Made by a program: the position numbers and the translations under genes. The notes beneath the pieces are model-generated. The model did not search any database. It was not told the origin of the DNA and saw nothing but the letters and a program-made list of their open reading frames with translations. A DNA stretch of 64,000 nt from a virus. Below, in pieces: positions 56,524 to 64,000 of this stretch (within the stretch, counting starts at the first letter, position 1; each line of letters begins with the position of its first letter). Location: the IMG/VR virus record IMGVR_UViG_3300018432_000290, positions 1 through 64,000 of that record, one strand, 5' to 3'.

Positions 56524-56871
56524 TCAGCCGGCGCTGTGCTCGGCCGTCAGCTGCACGTTATGGGGCGACTCCGGCCACACCCGTGCAGGTCCCACCAGCG
56601 TGGCGCGGATCCATCGGTCACTGCCAGGTTCCAGCTCCAGGTCCACGGCGTCCTGGGCGCGCAGCGCGCCCAGCTCCGGGGGGCCGTACACGGTGTACGG
56701 CACCCGGTACTGCTGGCCGGTGCTGTGGCTCTCGGACGGGGGGCGCCCCTGGATGGAGCACCCCCCCACGGGCGGGGACACCGAGTCATCCACGAACCGC
56801 CCGTCCGCGTCGTCGGTGCGCACCACCATGCGCACCCGCTGGGACCCGGGGGGCTCGTCCCAGAAGCTCAC
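56524..56871 (-). CDS. head-tail connector (stopper) protein
   Basis: A 115-residue protein with a GTG start. Strand-rich with QRVRMVVRTDDADGRFV, YRVPYTVYGPPELG and WIRATLVGPARVW, typical of neck stopper proteins. Order between adaptor and gp10-like gene supports it. Confidence 0.6.
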   Translation of the reverse strand: MSFWDEPPGSQRVRMVVRTDDADGRFVDDSVSPPVGGCSIQGRPPSESHSTGQQYRVPYTVYGPPELGALRAQDAVDLELEPGSDRWIRATLVGPARVWPESPHNVQLTAEHSAG

Positions 56872-57059
56872 GGAAGATCAGCCTCCAGGGGAGCGTGGCA
56901 GGAGCACAGGCACCGGGCCGGGCAGAACTTGCACACCATCCGGCACTCCCCGTGCAACTCATGGTGGCAGGCCGTGGACACGTAGCGGTGAGCACTGGCG
57001 TGGGGTTCGCGCAGGGCGGTGTCGGCGTCCACCCGGTCACCGCGCCAGCGACGGGTCAT
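56868..57059 (-). CDS. small Cys/His-rich protein
   Basis: A 63-residue protein starting MTRRWRGDRV. HHELHGECRMVCKFCPARC and CSCH hold six Cys and several His, so at least one zinc site is likely. An unusual insertion between head-tail genes; role unknown. Confidence 0.6.
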   Translation of the reverse strand: MTRRWRGDRVDADTALREPHASAHRYVSTACHHELHGECRMVCKFCPARCLCSCHAPLEADLP

Positions 57060-57589
57060 CCCACCACCCGGTAGCGGTCCAGGATGGCCGTGGCGGCCAG
57101 CGTCCACTGTGGGCCGGTCCCGCTGTAGGTGCGGGACCGGGACACGTCCCCGCTGGTGCGCAGCTCGTGTGTCACCCCGGGGGTCACCGGGTCATGGATC
57201 ACCCGGGCGCGCTCGAGGACCACGGCCAGCAGGTCCGCCGGGCATCGCTCGTACCCGTGGGACAGCGTCACCAGCAGGTTGCCGTCCCCGCAGGGCCAGC
57301 CGGCGGCGCGGGCCAGCATGGGCCCGGGGACTTCACGCCACCCCGGGATGGGGGTCTCGTCGGGGTCGGTGGCGGCCACCACCGACACCACCTCCACCAC
57401 CCGGCGGGTGGGGAGCCGAAGGCGGCTGCCTCCGGTGCCGGACACCTGGGCGGTGGTGGTGAGCACGGGGGCCACGTGCCACCCGCACTCCCCGCGCACG
57501 TCCTCGGCGGCCATCTCCAGCTCACGGTCGGTGAGCTCGGCGGCGGCCGGGATCCCGGTGACGTCCTGGGTCTTGACCAGGCGCTCCAC
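57056..57589 (-). CDS. head-tail adaptor protein
   Basis: A 177-residue protein with a GTG start. Helical start (LTDRELEMAAEDVRGECGW), then strand-rich VVEVVSVVAATDPDETPIPG and ERCPADLLAVVLERARVI, the arrangement of HK97 gp6-like adaptors. It follows the capsid genes as expected. Confidence 0.65.
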   Translation of the reverse strand: MERLVKTQDVTGIPAAAELTDRELEMAAEDVRGECGWHVAPVLTTTAQVSGTGGSRLRLPTRRVVEVVSVVAATDPDETPIPGWREVPGPMLARAAGWPCGDGNLLVTLSHGYERCPADLLAVVLERARVIHDPVTPGVTHELRTSGDVSRSRTYSGTGPQWTLAATAILDRYRVVG

Positions 57590-57593
57590 CGGT

Positions 57594-57791
57594 TCAACGC
57601 CGCCACTCGGGGATGGTGGTGCGCGTGCCCCGGTTGCCCTCCGGGGTCTCGGGGGGCTGCTCGCGCACCAGCTCCCCCCACCCCCCGGCCACCGCGTCCT
57701 GGGCCTGGCCGGGGGTCATGCGGGCCTCGTCCCCGGCGCTCCAGGAGCCGTCGGGGCGGGACACGTCCCGGGTCACGCGCACCAGCGGCAT
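57594..57791 (-). CDS. small hypothetical protein of head module
   Basis: A 65-residue protein with MPLVRVTRDVSRPDGSW and MTPGQAQDAVAGGWGEL, resembling short head-associated proteins of actinophages. Function unknown. Confidence 0.55.
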   Translation of the reverse strand: MPLVRVTRDVSRPDGSWSAGDEARMTPGQAQDAVAGGWGELVREQPPETPEGNRGTRTTIPEWRR

Positions 57792-57794
57792 CGG

Positions 57795-58124
57795 TCAGGC
57801 GCCCCAGTGCTCGGGACGGTTCTCGGCCGCGGCCCGCAGCTTGTCGTCGGCGTCCTCGGGCAGCCCGATCACGTCGTACCCCGGGGACTGGTGGGCCTGG
57901 CCCGTGGTGGTGCGGGACACGATGGCCACCCGGTCCGGCTGGGACTGGGCCACCTCGCGGGTGGCACTGGCACCGGACTGCTCCAGGGTGGTGGGCTCGG
58001 TCAGGGGGGCGCGCTTGTCCCCCTGGGTGGACCCCTCCTGACGCTCCGGGTCCGGGGCGTCCCCGGCCGCGGTGGTGCTGGCGGTGGGCTGGTCGGACTG
58101 ACTGGTGTCGGCGTGCTGGGCCAT
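57795..58124 (-). CDS. hypothetical protein after capsid gene
   Basis: A 109-residue, Ser/Thr/Asp-rich, mostly disordered protein with a short helix near the end (EDADDKLRAAAENRP). Could be a capsid decoration or scaffold-like protein; not proven. A hairpin separates it from the capsid gene. Confidence 0.55.
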   Translation of the reverse strand: MAQHADTSQSDQPTASTTAAGDAPDPERQEGSTQGDKRAPLTEPTTLEQSGASATREVAQSQPDRVAIVSRTTTGQAHQSPGYDVIGLPEDADDKLRAAAENRPEHWGA

Positions 58125-58171
58125 GGTGGGCCTCCGCTCTCGTGGGCGTGCGAACTGTCGTCGTTGGGGTC

Positions 58172-58204
58172 GCAGCGGCGGACCCACGGGGGGCCCGCCG
58201 CTGC
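58172..58204 (-). terminator. 10-bp hairpin after major capsid gene
   Basis: GCAGCGGCGG (58172-58181) pairs perfectly with 58195-58204 around 13 bases, just past the capsid stop codon. A partial terminator here would keep capsid mRNA higher than the downstream genes. Confidence 0.6.
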
Positions 58205-58216
58205 CCAGGGCCACTG

Positions 58217-59509
58217 CTAGGCCGCGGCGCCGAAGCGCAGCGCCGCCAGGGCCCGGGGGTCGTCCGGCACCGCGTCCATCCGGCTGTACGCGAAGTACCC
58301 GGTCTGCATGAAGTCCGCGTACCGCTCCCCCAGCCGCACGGCCTGGAACCCCTGCACGATGCGCACCAGGTAGCCGGCGAAGAAGTCCCCGAACACCGCC
58401 CCGATGCCGCCCGGCACGTTGCCGGCCAGGCTGTTGTCCACGAAGTACGGGTGGCCGTTGATGGTGGGGGCGAACCCGGGCACGGGGATGGGCACCCACA
58501 GCGGGCGCTCGTCCCCGTCCTTGAGCTTGCGGGCCAGCTTGAGCATCCCGTCGGACAGCATGTACCGGGTGCGGCTGCCGTTGCGGTAGGCCGGATCGAT
58601 GCTGTGCTCCAGGTCGATGAACGCGTCGAAGCTCACCGACGGGGTGGCTCCCACCGCGGTGGTGGCCCCCACGATCAGCGGGTCGGTGCCGGCCCCGATA
58701 CGGCTGGGGTGCAGCAGCCCCAGCGGCTGACCCACCCCGGTGCCGGTCAGGAACCGGCGGGCGTAGATCCGGCCGATGCGCTCACCGAACTTGCGCACCA
58801 GGAACCCGTCCAGGTCGAACGCGGCGTCCTGGATGAGGCTCCAGGGCACGCGCACCATCTTGGACGTGTAGATGTGGGCCCCGATCTCGCGGGTCTCGAA
58901 CACCATGTCCTGCTCGGGGACCTGGGTGTTCTCCGCGATCTCGATGCCCTCGTTCATGGTGTCGTCACTCATCGGCCAGTTCATGACGGCCCCGGTGCTG
59001 GTGACGATCTGGTTGGCGTACTGGAGCAGCCCGCCGAAGTCCTTCATCACCTCCACCACCTGGTCCCGGTACTCCGGGGGGACCAGGTAGCCACCGGCCT
59101 GGGGGGTGCCCTGGCCCAGCGCGCGGGCCTCCACCTTGTTCTCGGCCAGCAGCCGGCGCTGGTCCGGGGTCAGGGCCGCGTCCACCCCCTGGCCCTCGCG
59201 CAGGAACGCGGAGAACGCGGCCCGGTAGGCCTCCGGGGTGCCCCCCTTCACCTCGAGCTCGGGGTCGGTGTGGGCCGGCACCACGGTGGTGCGGTCGTCG
59301 CGCCCGCCCAGCTTGGCCATCTTCTCGGCCCGGGACAGGGCCTCCAGGTCCTTGTCGATCTGCTCGTTGGCCCGGTTCCAGTTCGCGGTGCCCTCCGCGG
59401 ACCACCCGTCGTCGCGGGCGTCCTCGGTGGCCTGAATCTCCTGCATGCGCGTGTAGGTCTCCTGGACCTGCTGGCGCGCGCGCTCCACGGGGGTGTCGCT
59501 GTCAGCCAC
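58217..59509 (-). CDS. HK97-fold major capsid protein
   Basis: A 430-residue protein with a GTG start. Residues 1-110 are a charged helical delta/scaffold domain. Then QAGGYLVPPEYRDQVVEVM, VPWSLIQDAAFDLDGFLVRK, FGERIGRIYARRFLTGTG, QPLGLLHP, and PVPGFAPTINGHPYFVDNS with YLVRIVQGFQAVRL are classic HK97 coat-protein landmarks. The protease encoded upstream would remove the N-terminal domain during maturation. Confidence 0.93.
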   Translation of the reverse strand: MADSDTPVERARQQVQETYTRMQEIQATEDARDDGWSAEGTANWNRANEQIDKDLEALSRAEKMAKLGGRDDRTTVVPAHTDPELEVKGGTPEAYRAAFSAFLREGQGVDAALTPDQRRLLAENKVEARALGQGTPQAGGYLVPPEYRDQVVEVMKDFGGLLQYANQIVTSTGAVMNWPMSDDTMNEGIEIAENTQVPEQDMVFETREIGAHIYTSKMVRVPWSLIQDAAFDLDGFLVRKFGERIGRIYARRFLTGTGVGQPLGLLHPSRIGAGTDPLIVGATTAVGATPSVSFDAFIDLEHSIDPAYRNGSRTRYMLSDGMLKLARKLKDGDERPLWVPIPVPGFAPTINGHPYFVDNSLAGNVPGGIGAVFGDFFAGYLVRIVQGFQAVRLGERYADFMQTGYFAYSRMDAVPDDPRALAALRFGAAA

Positions 59510-59522
59510 GGGGTGGCTCCTC

Positions 59523-60476
59523 TCAGGTAGGGATCAGCGCGCGCAGCGAACGCATGCGCGCGTGGGCCCGGTCGGCGTCGGTGGGGGGAGTGGTCTCGGC
59601 CGGCTCCCCGCCGTCGTCGTGGGCCTCGTCCGTCTCACCTGCAGGAGTGGTGTCCACCGGCTCCTCGGTCGGATCGGCACCCGGGGCGGTCCCGGGGGTC
59701 TCGGTGCCAGGCTCGCTGCCTGGCTCGGTGCCCGGCTCTGCCGGGGGGCCGGCGTCGTCGGGGGTGGGGGGACCGGCGGGCTCGGCCGGGGCGGCAGCGT
59801 CGCGTGCAGGAGCCAGCCCGGGACAGAACAGCGACCGGGCCTCCAGCAGGGCACGTCCACCGGTGCGGCGCCCCAGCGCGCTACGCACGGCGGCCACCTC
59901 GTCCTCCGCGCGCACGCGGTCGCGCAGCCCGGCGTCGGTGTCCTCGTACGCGGGGAACGTCACCGCGGACACCTCCACCAGGCGCAGCTCCAGCAGGCGC
60001 CGCACCTCCACCTCGGCAGAGTTGCCGTCGGACAGCTCCACCTCCTCCGTCCACCACTCGTCCTTGATCACGTAGAACCCGAAGGACATGCCGGTGATGT
60101 TCTCGTTGTCCAGGTTGCGCACCAGGTCGGCCACGTAGGTCACTTCCTGGTCCAGGGCGCTGTCCACGGCCAGCCCGCGGCGGTCCTGGGCCAGCTCCAG
60201 CGTGCCGGCGCTCACCCGGGACACCACGTGGTAGCTGCTGTGGTCGATCAGCATGCGGGCGTCGCCCTCGGCCAGGGTCTTGGTGAAGGCCCCGTCCGCA
60301 ATCTCCTCGTAGAACCCCCACGTCAGGGGGTTGCCGATGGCCGTGCGGCTGTTGAACACCGCGGCGTGGCCCTTGAACCGCTGCCCGCCGGCGGGGTCCG
60401 CGCGCAGCACGATGCCCGCGCTGGCCACGGTGACGCCGCGGCGGTCGCAGGTCGACTCGGGGGTGATGGTGGACAT
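59523..60476 (-). CDS. prohead serine protease (S78)
   Basis: A 317-residue protein. RFKGHAAVFNSRTAIG, LIDHSSYHVVSRVSAG with the catalytic His, and ITGMSFGFYVIKDEWW with the catalytic Ser, then LVEVSAVTFPAYEDTD, define the S78 family. The C-terminal 100 residues are a Pro/Gly/Glu-rich tail that may act as scaffold. Confidence 0.92.
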   Translation of the reverse strand: MSTITPESTCDRRGVTVASAGIVLRADPAGGQRFKGHAAVFNSRTAIGNPLTWGFYEEIADGAFTKTLAEGDARMLIDHSSYHVVSRVSAGTLELAQDRRGLAVDSALDQEVTYVADLVRNLDNENITGMSFGFYVIKDEWWTEEVELSDGNSAEVEVRRLLELRLVEVSAVTFPAYEDTDAGLRDRVRAEDEVAAVRSALGRRTGGRALLEARSLFCPGLAPARDAAAPAEPAGPPTPDDAGPPAEPGTEPGSEPGTETPGTAPGADPTEEPVDTTPAGETDEAHDDGGEPAETTPPTDADRAHARMRSLRALIPT

Positions 60477-60488
60477 GGGGTGTCTCCC

Positions 60489-61787
60489 CTACTCGTCGGG
60501 GTCGTCGGGGTCGGGGGCTGGCGCCGGCGACGGCAGGGCAGGTGGGGGTTCCGGTTCCGGTTCGGGGGGCTCGCCGAGCACCCCCATGTTCAGCGGCTGC
60601 AACGGCACGTCCCCGCCCTCGATGGGGGGCAGCCCCTCCATGGCCCGGGCCTCGTTGGCCGTCAACCCGGCCCACTGGCGCATGAACGCGTAGTAGCCCC
60701 CTCGAGCGGCGCTGTCCCCGCGCAGCAGCCGCTCCCGGCGGTACCGGGCCTCCTGGGGGCCGGTGAGCAGGTCCATGCTCACGGCCTGCTCGGTGGGGGT
60801 CAGCCACTGGGGGCCCAGGTCGTAGGTGGAGAACCCGATGGACTGCTGCTCCAGCCCGGTGCCCCAGCTGGTGGACTTCTCGGTCTCGTACAGCAGGAAC
60901 GGGGGCACCCCGAACCACCGCCCAATCTCGGGCACCTGGAAGTGGCGGGACTCCAGGAACTGGGCGTCGTCGTTGGGCATGGTCAGGGACTGGAACTCTG
61001 CCCCGCTGTCCAGCACGGCAATGTCGTGGGCGTTCTTCTTGCCCAGCACCTTGTCCCGCCAGCGCTCCTGCAACGTCTCGGCCTGATCTTGCTTGAGCCG
61101 CCCCTCGGTCTTGATGAACCCGCTCAGCAGGTTGCCGGACCCGAACAGCTTGGCCGCGTGGGCCTCCGCGGCCAGCCCCATCCCGATGGCCTGTTTGGCC
61201 AGGCTGATGGGGGACACCCCGGCCACCCCGTCGAACCCCAGGTGCGGCACGTGGAACACCTCACGGCTGGTCCAGTCCCGCCGGTCCCCGTCGTCTCCCA
61301 GTACCTCGTACACCCGCCCGCTGGGGTTCAGGTCGTTGGGGGTGGCCTGGCCGGGGGTGACCCGGTCCGGGCGGATGGGCCACAGCTCGATGGGGAACCC
61401 CACCCGGTTGCGGATGATCTGGGCGTAGCTGTTGCCCCACAGCGCGCGATGGCAGTACAGGGTGCGCCAGAAGTGGCTGGGGGTCTTGCCCGGGCAAGGG
61501 GCGGCCAACAGCCGAGCTCCGGGGGTGTTGACCTTGATGGGGTCAAACGTCCCCTTGGTGTAGGCCACCAGCGGCAGCTCCCCGCCCAGCCCCGCGATCA
61601 AGGCCACGCACCGGTACACGGCGCTCATGGCCAGGGACCCGGTGGGGGTGACGGGCACCCCGGAGTCGTTGGCCATGTCCCCGGCCTTGAACCACTCCAG
61701 CAGCTTGGCCCCGGTCAGCGGGTTGCCGGGGTTGTTCAACCCCCCCAGCCCCACGGCCTCGCGGTGGGCGGAACGGAACAGCGTCAC
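60489..61787 (-). CDS. HK97-family portal protein
   Basis: A 432-residue protein with a GTG start. SAVYRCVALIAGLGGELPLV, WGNSYAQIIRN, VFHVPHLGFDGVAGVSPIS, LQERWRDKVLG and FGVPPFLLYETEKSTSWG are standard portal landmarks. The dodecameric ring forms the DNA entry vertex and binds the terminase. Confidence 0.93.
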   Translation of the reverse strand: MTLFRSAHREAVGLGGLNNPGNPLTGAKLLEWFKAGDMANDSGVPVTPTGSLAMSAVYRCVALIAGLGGELPLVAYTKGTFDPIKVNTPGARLLAAPCPGKTPSHFWRTLYCHRALWGNSYAQIIRNRVGFPIELWPIRPDRVTPGQATPNDLNPSGRVYEVLGDDGDRRDWTSREVFHVPHLGFDGVAGVSPISLAKQAIGMGLAAEAHAAKLFGSGNLLSGFIKTEGRLKQDQAETLQERWRDKVLGKKNAHDIAVLDSGAEFQSLTMPNDDAQFLESRHFQVPEIGRWFGVPPFLLYETEKSTSWGTGLEQQSIGFSTYDLGPQWLTPTEQAVSMDLLTGPQEARYRRERLLRGDSAARGGYYAFMRQWAGLTANEARAMEGLPPIEGGDVPLQPLNMGVLGEPPEPEPEPPPALPSPAPAPDPDDPDE

Positions 61788-61990
61788 AGCCGATCACCCG
61801 GGGGCTGGCCGGCGGCCCGTAGCCGCACCGTGGCGCGCACCTGGAGCCGGCGGTCGGCCAGCTCGGCGGTCACGATCACCACCAGCCCACCCACCACCAG
61901 CGCGGCCGGCACGGACCACAGCGCGATCCCGACCACCAGGGCCGCCAGTCCGACGAGCTGGAGCAGGGTCAACCACACGGAGAGGTGCAC
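61784..61990 (-). CDS. small membrane protein in the packaging module
   Basis: A 68-residue protein with a GTG start. Two adjacent hydrophobic helices (VWLTLLQLVGLAALVVG and VPAALVVGGLVVIVTAEL) with a short basic tail. Similar small membrane proteins between terminase and portal occur in other actinophages. Function unknown. Confidence 0.6.
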   Translation of the reverse strand: MHLSVWLTLLQLVGLAALVVGIALWSVPAALVVGGLVVIVTAELADRRLQVRATVRLRAAGQPPGDRL

Positions 61991-62003
61991 CAGGCGCCTC
62001 CTC

Positions 62004-63695
62004 TCACCACAGGTTGGGCACCACGGCCGGCTGGGCTGCTCGGCCCTTCCAGGCCCCCACGGCCATGCTGGCCGTGGGCACCCCGTCGATGCGCTTGCCG
62101 GTCGCGTGCCGCTCGGGCTTGTCGGGCCTGATCAGCTCCGGATCGTAGGGGGCGCGCCTGGCCTCGACGTTGTCGAAACACCAGCGGGCCACCGGGTTCC
62201 CGTGGTGGCGTAGACCGTCGGTCACCACCAGGTCCATCAGGGACGTCATGCCCGGGGTCATGGCCGTGTAGGTCTGGGACAGGGTGACGGGCTCCAGCCC
62301 GCACCGTTCCCCGATGGCCTGCACCACCGGGTCCAGGCTCCAGCGGTCCGCGTCCACGCTCAGAATGTCGAAGCGCTCGGCGTCGGCCTCGATGGCCTCG
62401 TACACCTTCTCGTAGTCCAGCACGTTGCCGTCGGTGACCTCGATCCACCCGGCGCGCACCCACCGCAGCACCTTGCCGTCGTTGCGCCTGTCCAGCTCCG
62501 GCAGGGCGGCCTCCGGTAGCCAGAACCGCCACAGCACGTCGCAGGCCAGCTCGTCCTCATCCGGGAACACCAGGCACCAGGCCGTCAGGTCCTGGCGCGC
62601 GGCCAGGTCCAGCCCGGCGTAGCACTCCCGCCCGGTCAGGGCGTCCAGGCGGTAGGCCGGGTCCAGCCAGGGCTCCCCGGGCTGGCGGTCGTACAGGTGC
62701 ATGGGCATCCACCGGGTGGCCTGGGCCACCCACTGGTTGAGCCGGTACTGACGGAAGCTGTTCTCCGAGGCCGGGTCGTTCTTGGCCTCGAGCGCTTCCT
62801 CCCGCAGGGCCCGCAAGGACAGGAAGCGCCCCAGCGCGGGGTTGGACAGCTTCCAGTTGCGCTCATCCCACGGGTCCGCGTCCATGGGCACGTTGCGCAG
62901 GTAGACGAACACGTGAGGAGCGCGGGACGGGTCGTCCTCGATGCGCTGCATCTCGCTGTGCATGCCGGCCGCGAACTTGGCGTCCGTGGTGCCGGCGGTG
63001 GTGGCGGCCACCATCAGGGGCTGGCGGCGGGCCCCCATGCCGGTGCGCATGGCGTCCCACATGGACCGGTCGCGCCAGGCCAGGATCTCGTCCGCGGCCA
63101 CCCCGCTGGGGTTGGACCCCAACGCGCCGGCGGCGTCGGCGGCGATCACGGCGTACACCCCGCCGTGCTTGGCGTCCACGATGCGCCGGTTGTGCTCCTT
63201 GACCTGCAACCGCTTACGCAGCAGGGGGGACAGCTTGACCATGTCCATGGCCACGTTGAACGCCAGCGCGGCCTGGTCCTTGTCCCGGGCCACCCCGTAC
63301 AGCTCCGCGCCGCCCTGGTACTCCCCCACCAGCAGGTACAGCATGATGGCGGCCAGCAGCTCGGTCTTGCCGTTCTTGCGGGCAATCTCGATCCACGCGA
63401 TGCGGTACTGGCGCACGTACCCGTGCACGCCGCCCTCGGTGGACCACACCACCCGCCCGAACAGCGGGCGGATGATGTCCCGCCACTGCCAGAGCTCCAG
63501 CACGAACGGGCGTCCGCGCCACGTGTCCTTGGTGTGGACCAGCACCTGCTCGATGAACCCGCGCACGTGGTTGGCCCGCGGATCGCACAGGTGGTCCCCG
63601 CGCTTACGGCAGGTGCGCCCGTCCAGGGCGTACCCGCACTCCGGGAGGCGGGGTGCGGTCTTGCGCCGGCGGCGCGGGGGGGCGGGGGCGGCCAC
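62004..63695 (-). CDS. terL: terminase large subunit
   Basis: A 563-residue protein. ATPase: EIARKNGKTELLA (Walker A) and PSGVAADEILAWRD (Walker B with DE). Nuclease: YAGLDLAARQDLTAW with the first catalytic Asp and ILSVDADRWSLDP with another. This is the HK97-like Terminase_1 family, which cuts and pumps DNA. An N-terminal Cys/His cluster (CGYALDGRTCRKRGDHLC) is an addition often seen in actinophages. Confidence 0.93.
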   Translation of the reverse strand: MAAPAPPRRRRKTAPRLPECGYALDGRTCRKRGDHLCDPRANHVRGFIEQVLVHTKDTWRGRPFVLELWQWRDIIRPLFGRVVWSTEGGVHGYVRQYRIAWIEIARKNGKTELLAAIMLYLLVGEYQGGAELYGVARDKDQAALAFNVAMDMVKLSPLLRKRLQVKEHNRRIVDAKHGGVYAVIAADAAGALGSNPSGVAADEILAWRDRSMWDAMRTGMGARRQPLMVAATTAGTTDAKFAAGMHSEMQRIEDDPSRAPHVFVYLRNVPMDADPWDERNWKLSNPALGRFLSLRALREEALEAKNDPASENSFRQYRLNQWVAQATRWMPMHLYDRQPGEPWLDPAYRLDALTGRECYAGLDLAARQDLTAWCLVFPDEDELACDVLWRFWLPEAALPELDRRNDGKVLRWVRAGWIEVTDGNVLDYEKVYEAIEADAERFDILSVDADRWSLDPVVQAIGERCGLEPVTLSQTYTAMTPGMTSLMDLVVTDGLRHHGNPVARWCFDNVEARRAPYDPELIRPDKPERHATGKRIDGVPTASMAVGAWKGRAAQPAVVPNLW

Positions 63696-63701
63696 GGTGG
63701 C

Positions 63702-64000
63702 CTAGCTCAGGAACCGCTCGGCCCCTGTGCCGGTGGGGCGCTCGCGGTCCAGCCCCAGCTGGGTGCGCGCGCTGGGCGTCAGCCCGAACTCCCGGGCCAG
63801 GATCAGCAGGGTGTTGGCCGTGTCCCGCTGGATCTGGAGGGCGGGGTTGCGCACGTAGTTGCCGTGCAGACCCTGCACCAGCACCCCGCTGGAGCGCAGC
63901 ACCGCGCTGGCCCGGCGGTGCTGGACCACGGCCTCGCAGTAGGCCCGCAGCACCTCCGCGTCCGGGGGTGCCCCCAGCCCCATCCCCTCCAGCTGGGCCA
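63702..64000 (-). CDS. terS: terminase small subunit (P27 family), cut by the window end
   Basis: At least 99 residues visible; the frame is still open at base 64000, so the N-terminus lies beyond. DAEVLRAYCEAVVQHRRA, VRNPALQIQRDTANTLLILA and REFGLTPSARTQLG match P27-type small terminases, which recognise the packaging site and load the large subunit. It lies six bases upstream of the large terminase. Confidence 0.82.
   Translation of the reverse strand, partial: AQLEGMGLGAPPDAEVLRAYCEAVVQHRRASAVLRSSGVLVQGLHGNYVRNPALQIQRDTANTLLILAREFGLTPSARTQLGLDRERPTGTGAERFLS

Overview
The window is a very GC-rich (about 70% or more by eye), gene-dense phage genome. Codons end almost always in G or C, starts are split between ATG and GTG, and most neighbouring genes overlap by 1-4 bases (ATGA, GTGA or TGATG). 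This fits a phage of a high-GC actinomycete (Actinomycetota); the genus cannot be named from sequence alone. Bases 1-155 are a G-homopolymer that is almost certainly a sequencing or assembly artefact.

Right half (35.1-64 kb, all minus strand, read right to left): a complete HK97-type siphovirus structural module. The order is small terminase (cut by the window end), large terminase, small membrane protein, portal, prohead protease, major capsid, connector and tail-terminator genes, tail tube, two tail-assembly-chaperone candidates, a 1,669-residue tape measure with built-in cell-wall hydrolase domains, minor tail proteins, an S74-type tail fibre, membrane proteins, an endolysin, a holin candidate, a polysaccharide-lyase-like tail protein and two repeat-rich tail fibres.

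Left half (0.15-28 kb, mostly minus strand): early and accessory genes. It holds an HNH endonuclease, an ASCH protein, a RuvC-like resolvase, a winged-helix replication-initiator candidate with iterons and two perfect DnaA boxes inside its reading frame (a lambda O-like origin), a RecE-type exonuclease with RecT annealase, a DUF932 protein, an ECF sigma factor, a thermonuclease-like protein and many small Cys-rich or hypothetical proteins. A 13-bp element, CACCACCGAGGAG, serves as an extended ribosome-binding sequence in front of at least a dozen of these genes. From 19.7 to 28.5 kb nearly every gene or gene pair is followed by a strong hairpin. Three genes start directly behind copies of the dyad AGTGTGACACACT.

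Two plus-strand segments are plasmid-like. At 11.5-15.4 kb an eight-gene operon encodes a TraG/VirD4-type coupling protein, small membrane proteins and a DUF4913-like protein. At 29.3-35.05 kb a LuxR-type regulator, a small basic protein and a 1,596-residue MobF (TrwC/TraA-type) relaxase-helicase follow a repeat cluster that could be an oriT. No VirB4-type ATPase, channel gene, integrase or ParA was seen. The 13-bp element also lies inside the coupling-protein operon, so the transfer genes appear to be part of the phage rather than an assembly chimera.

Working picture (inference): an extrachromosomal phage-plasmid that can be packaged as a virion and may also be mobilised by conjugation through another element's type IV channel. 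The HNH gene at the left edge and the small terminase at the right edge would be adjacent if the ends join, which suggests the window is close to a whole circular or circularly permuted genome. At least three places (5.39, 15.9-16.1 and 27.45 kb) look like one-base indels.
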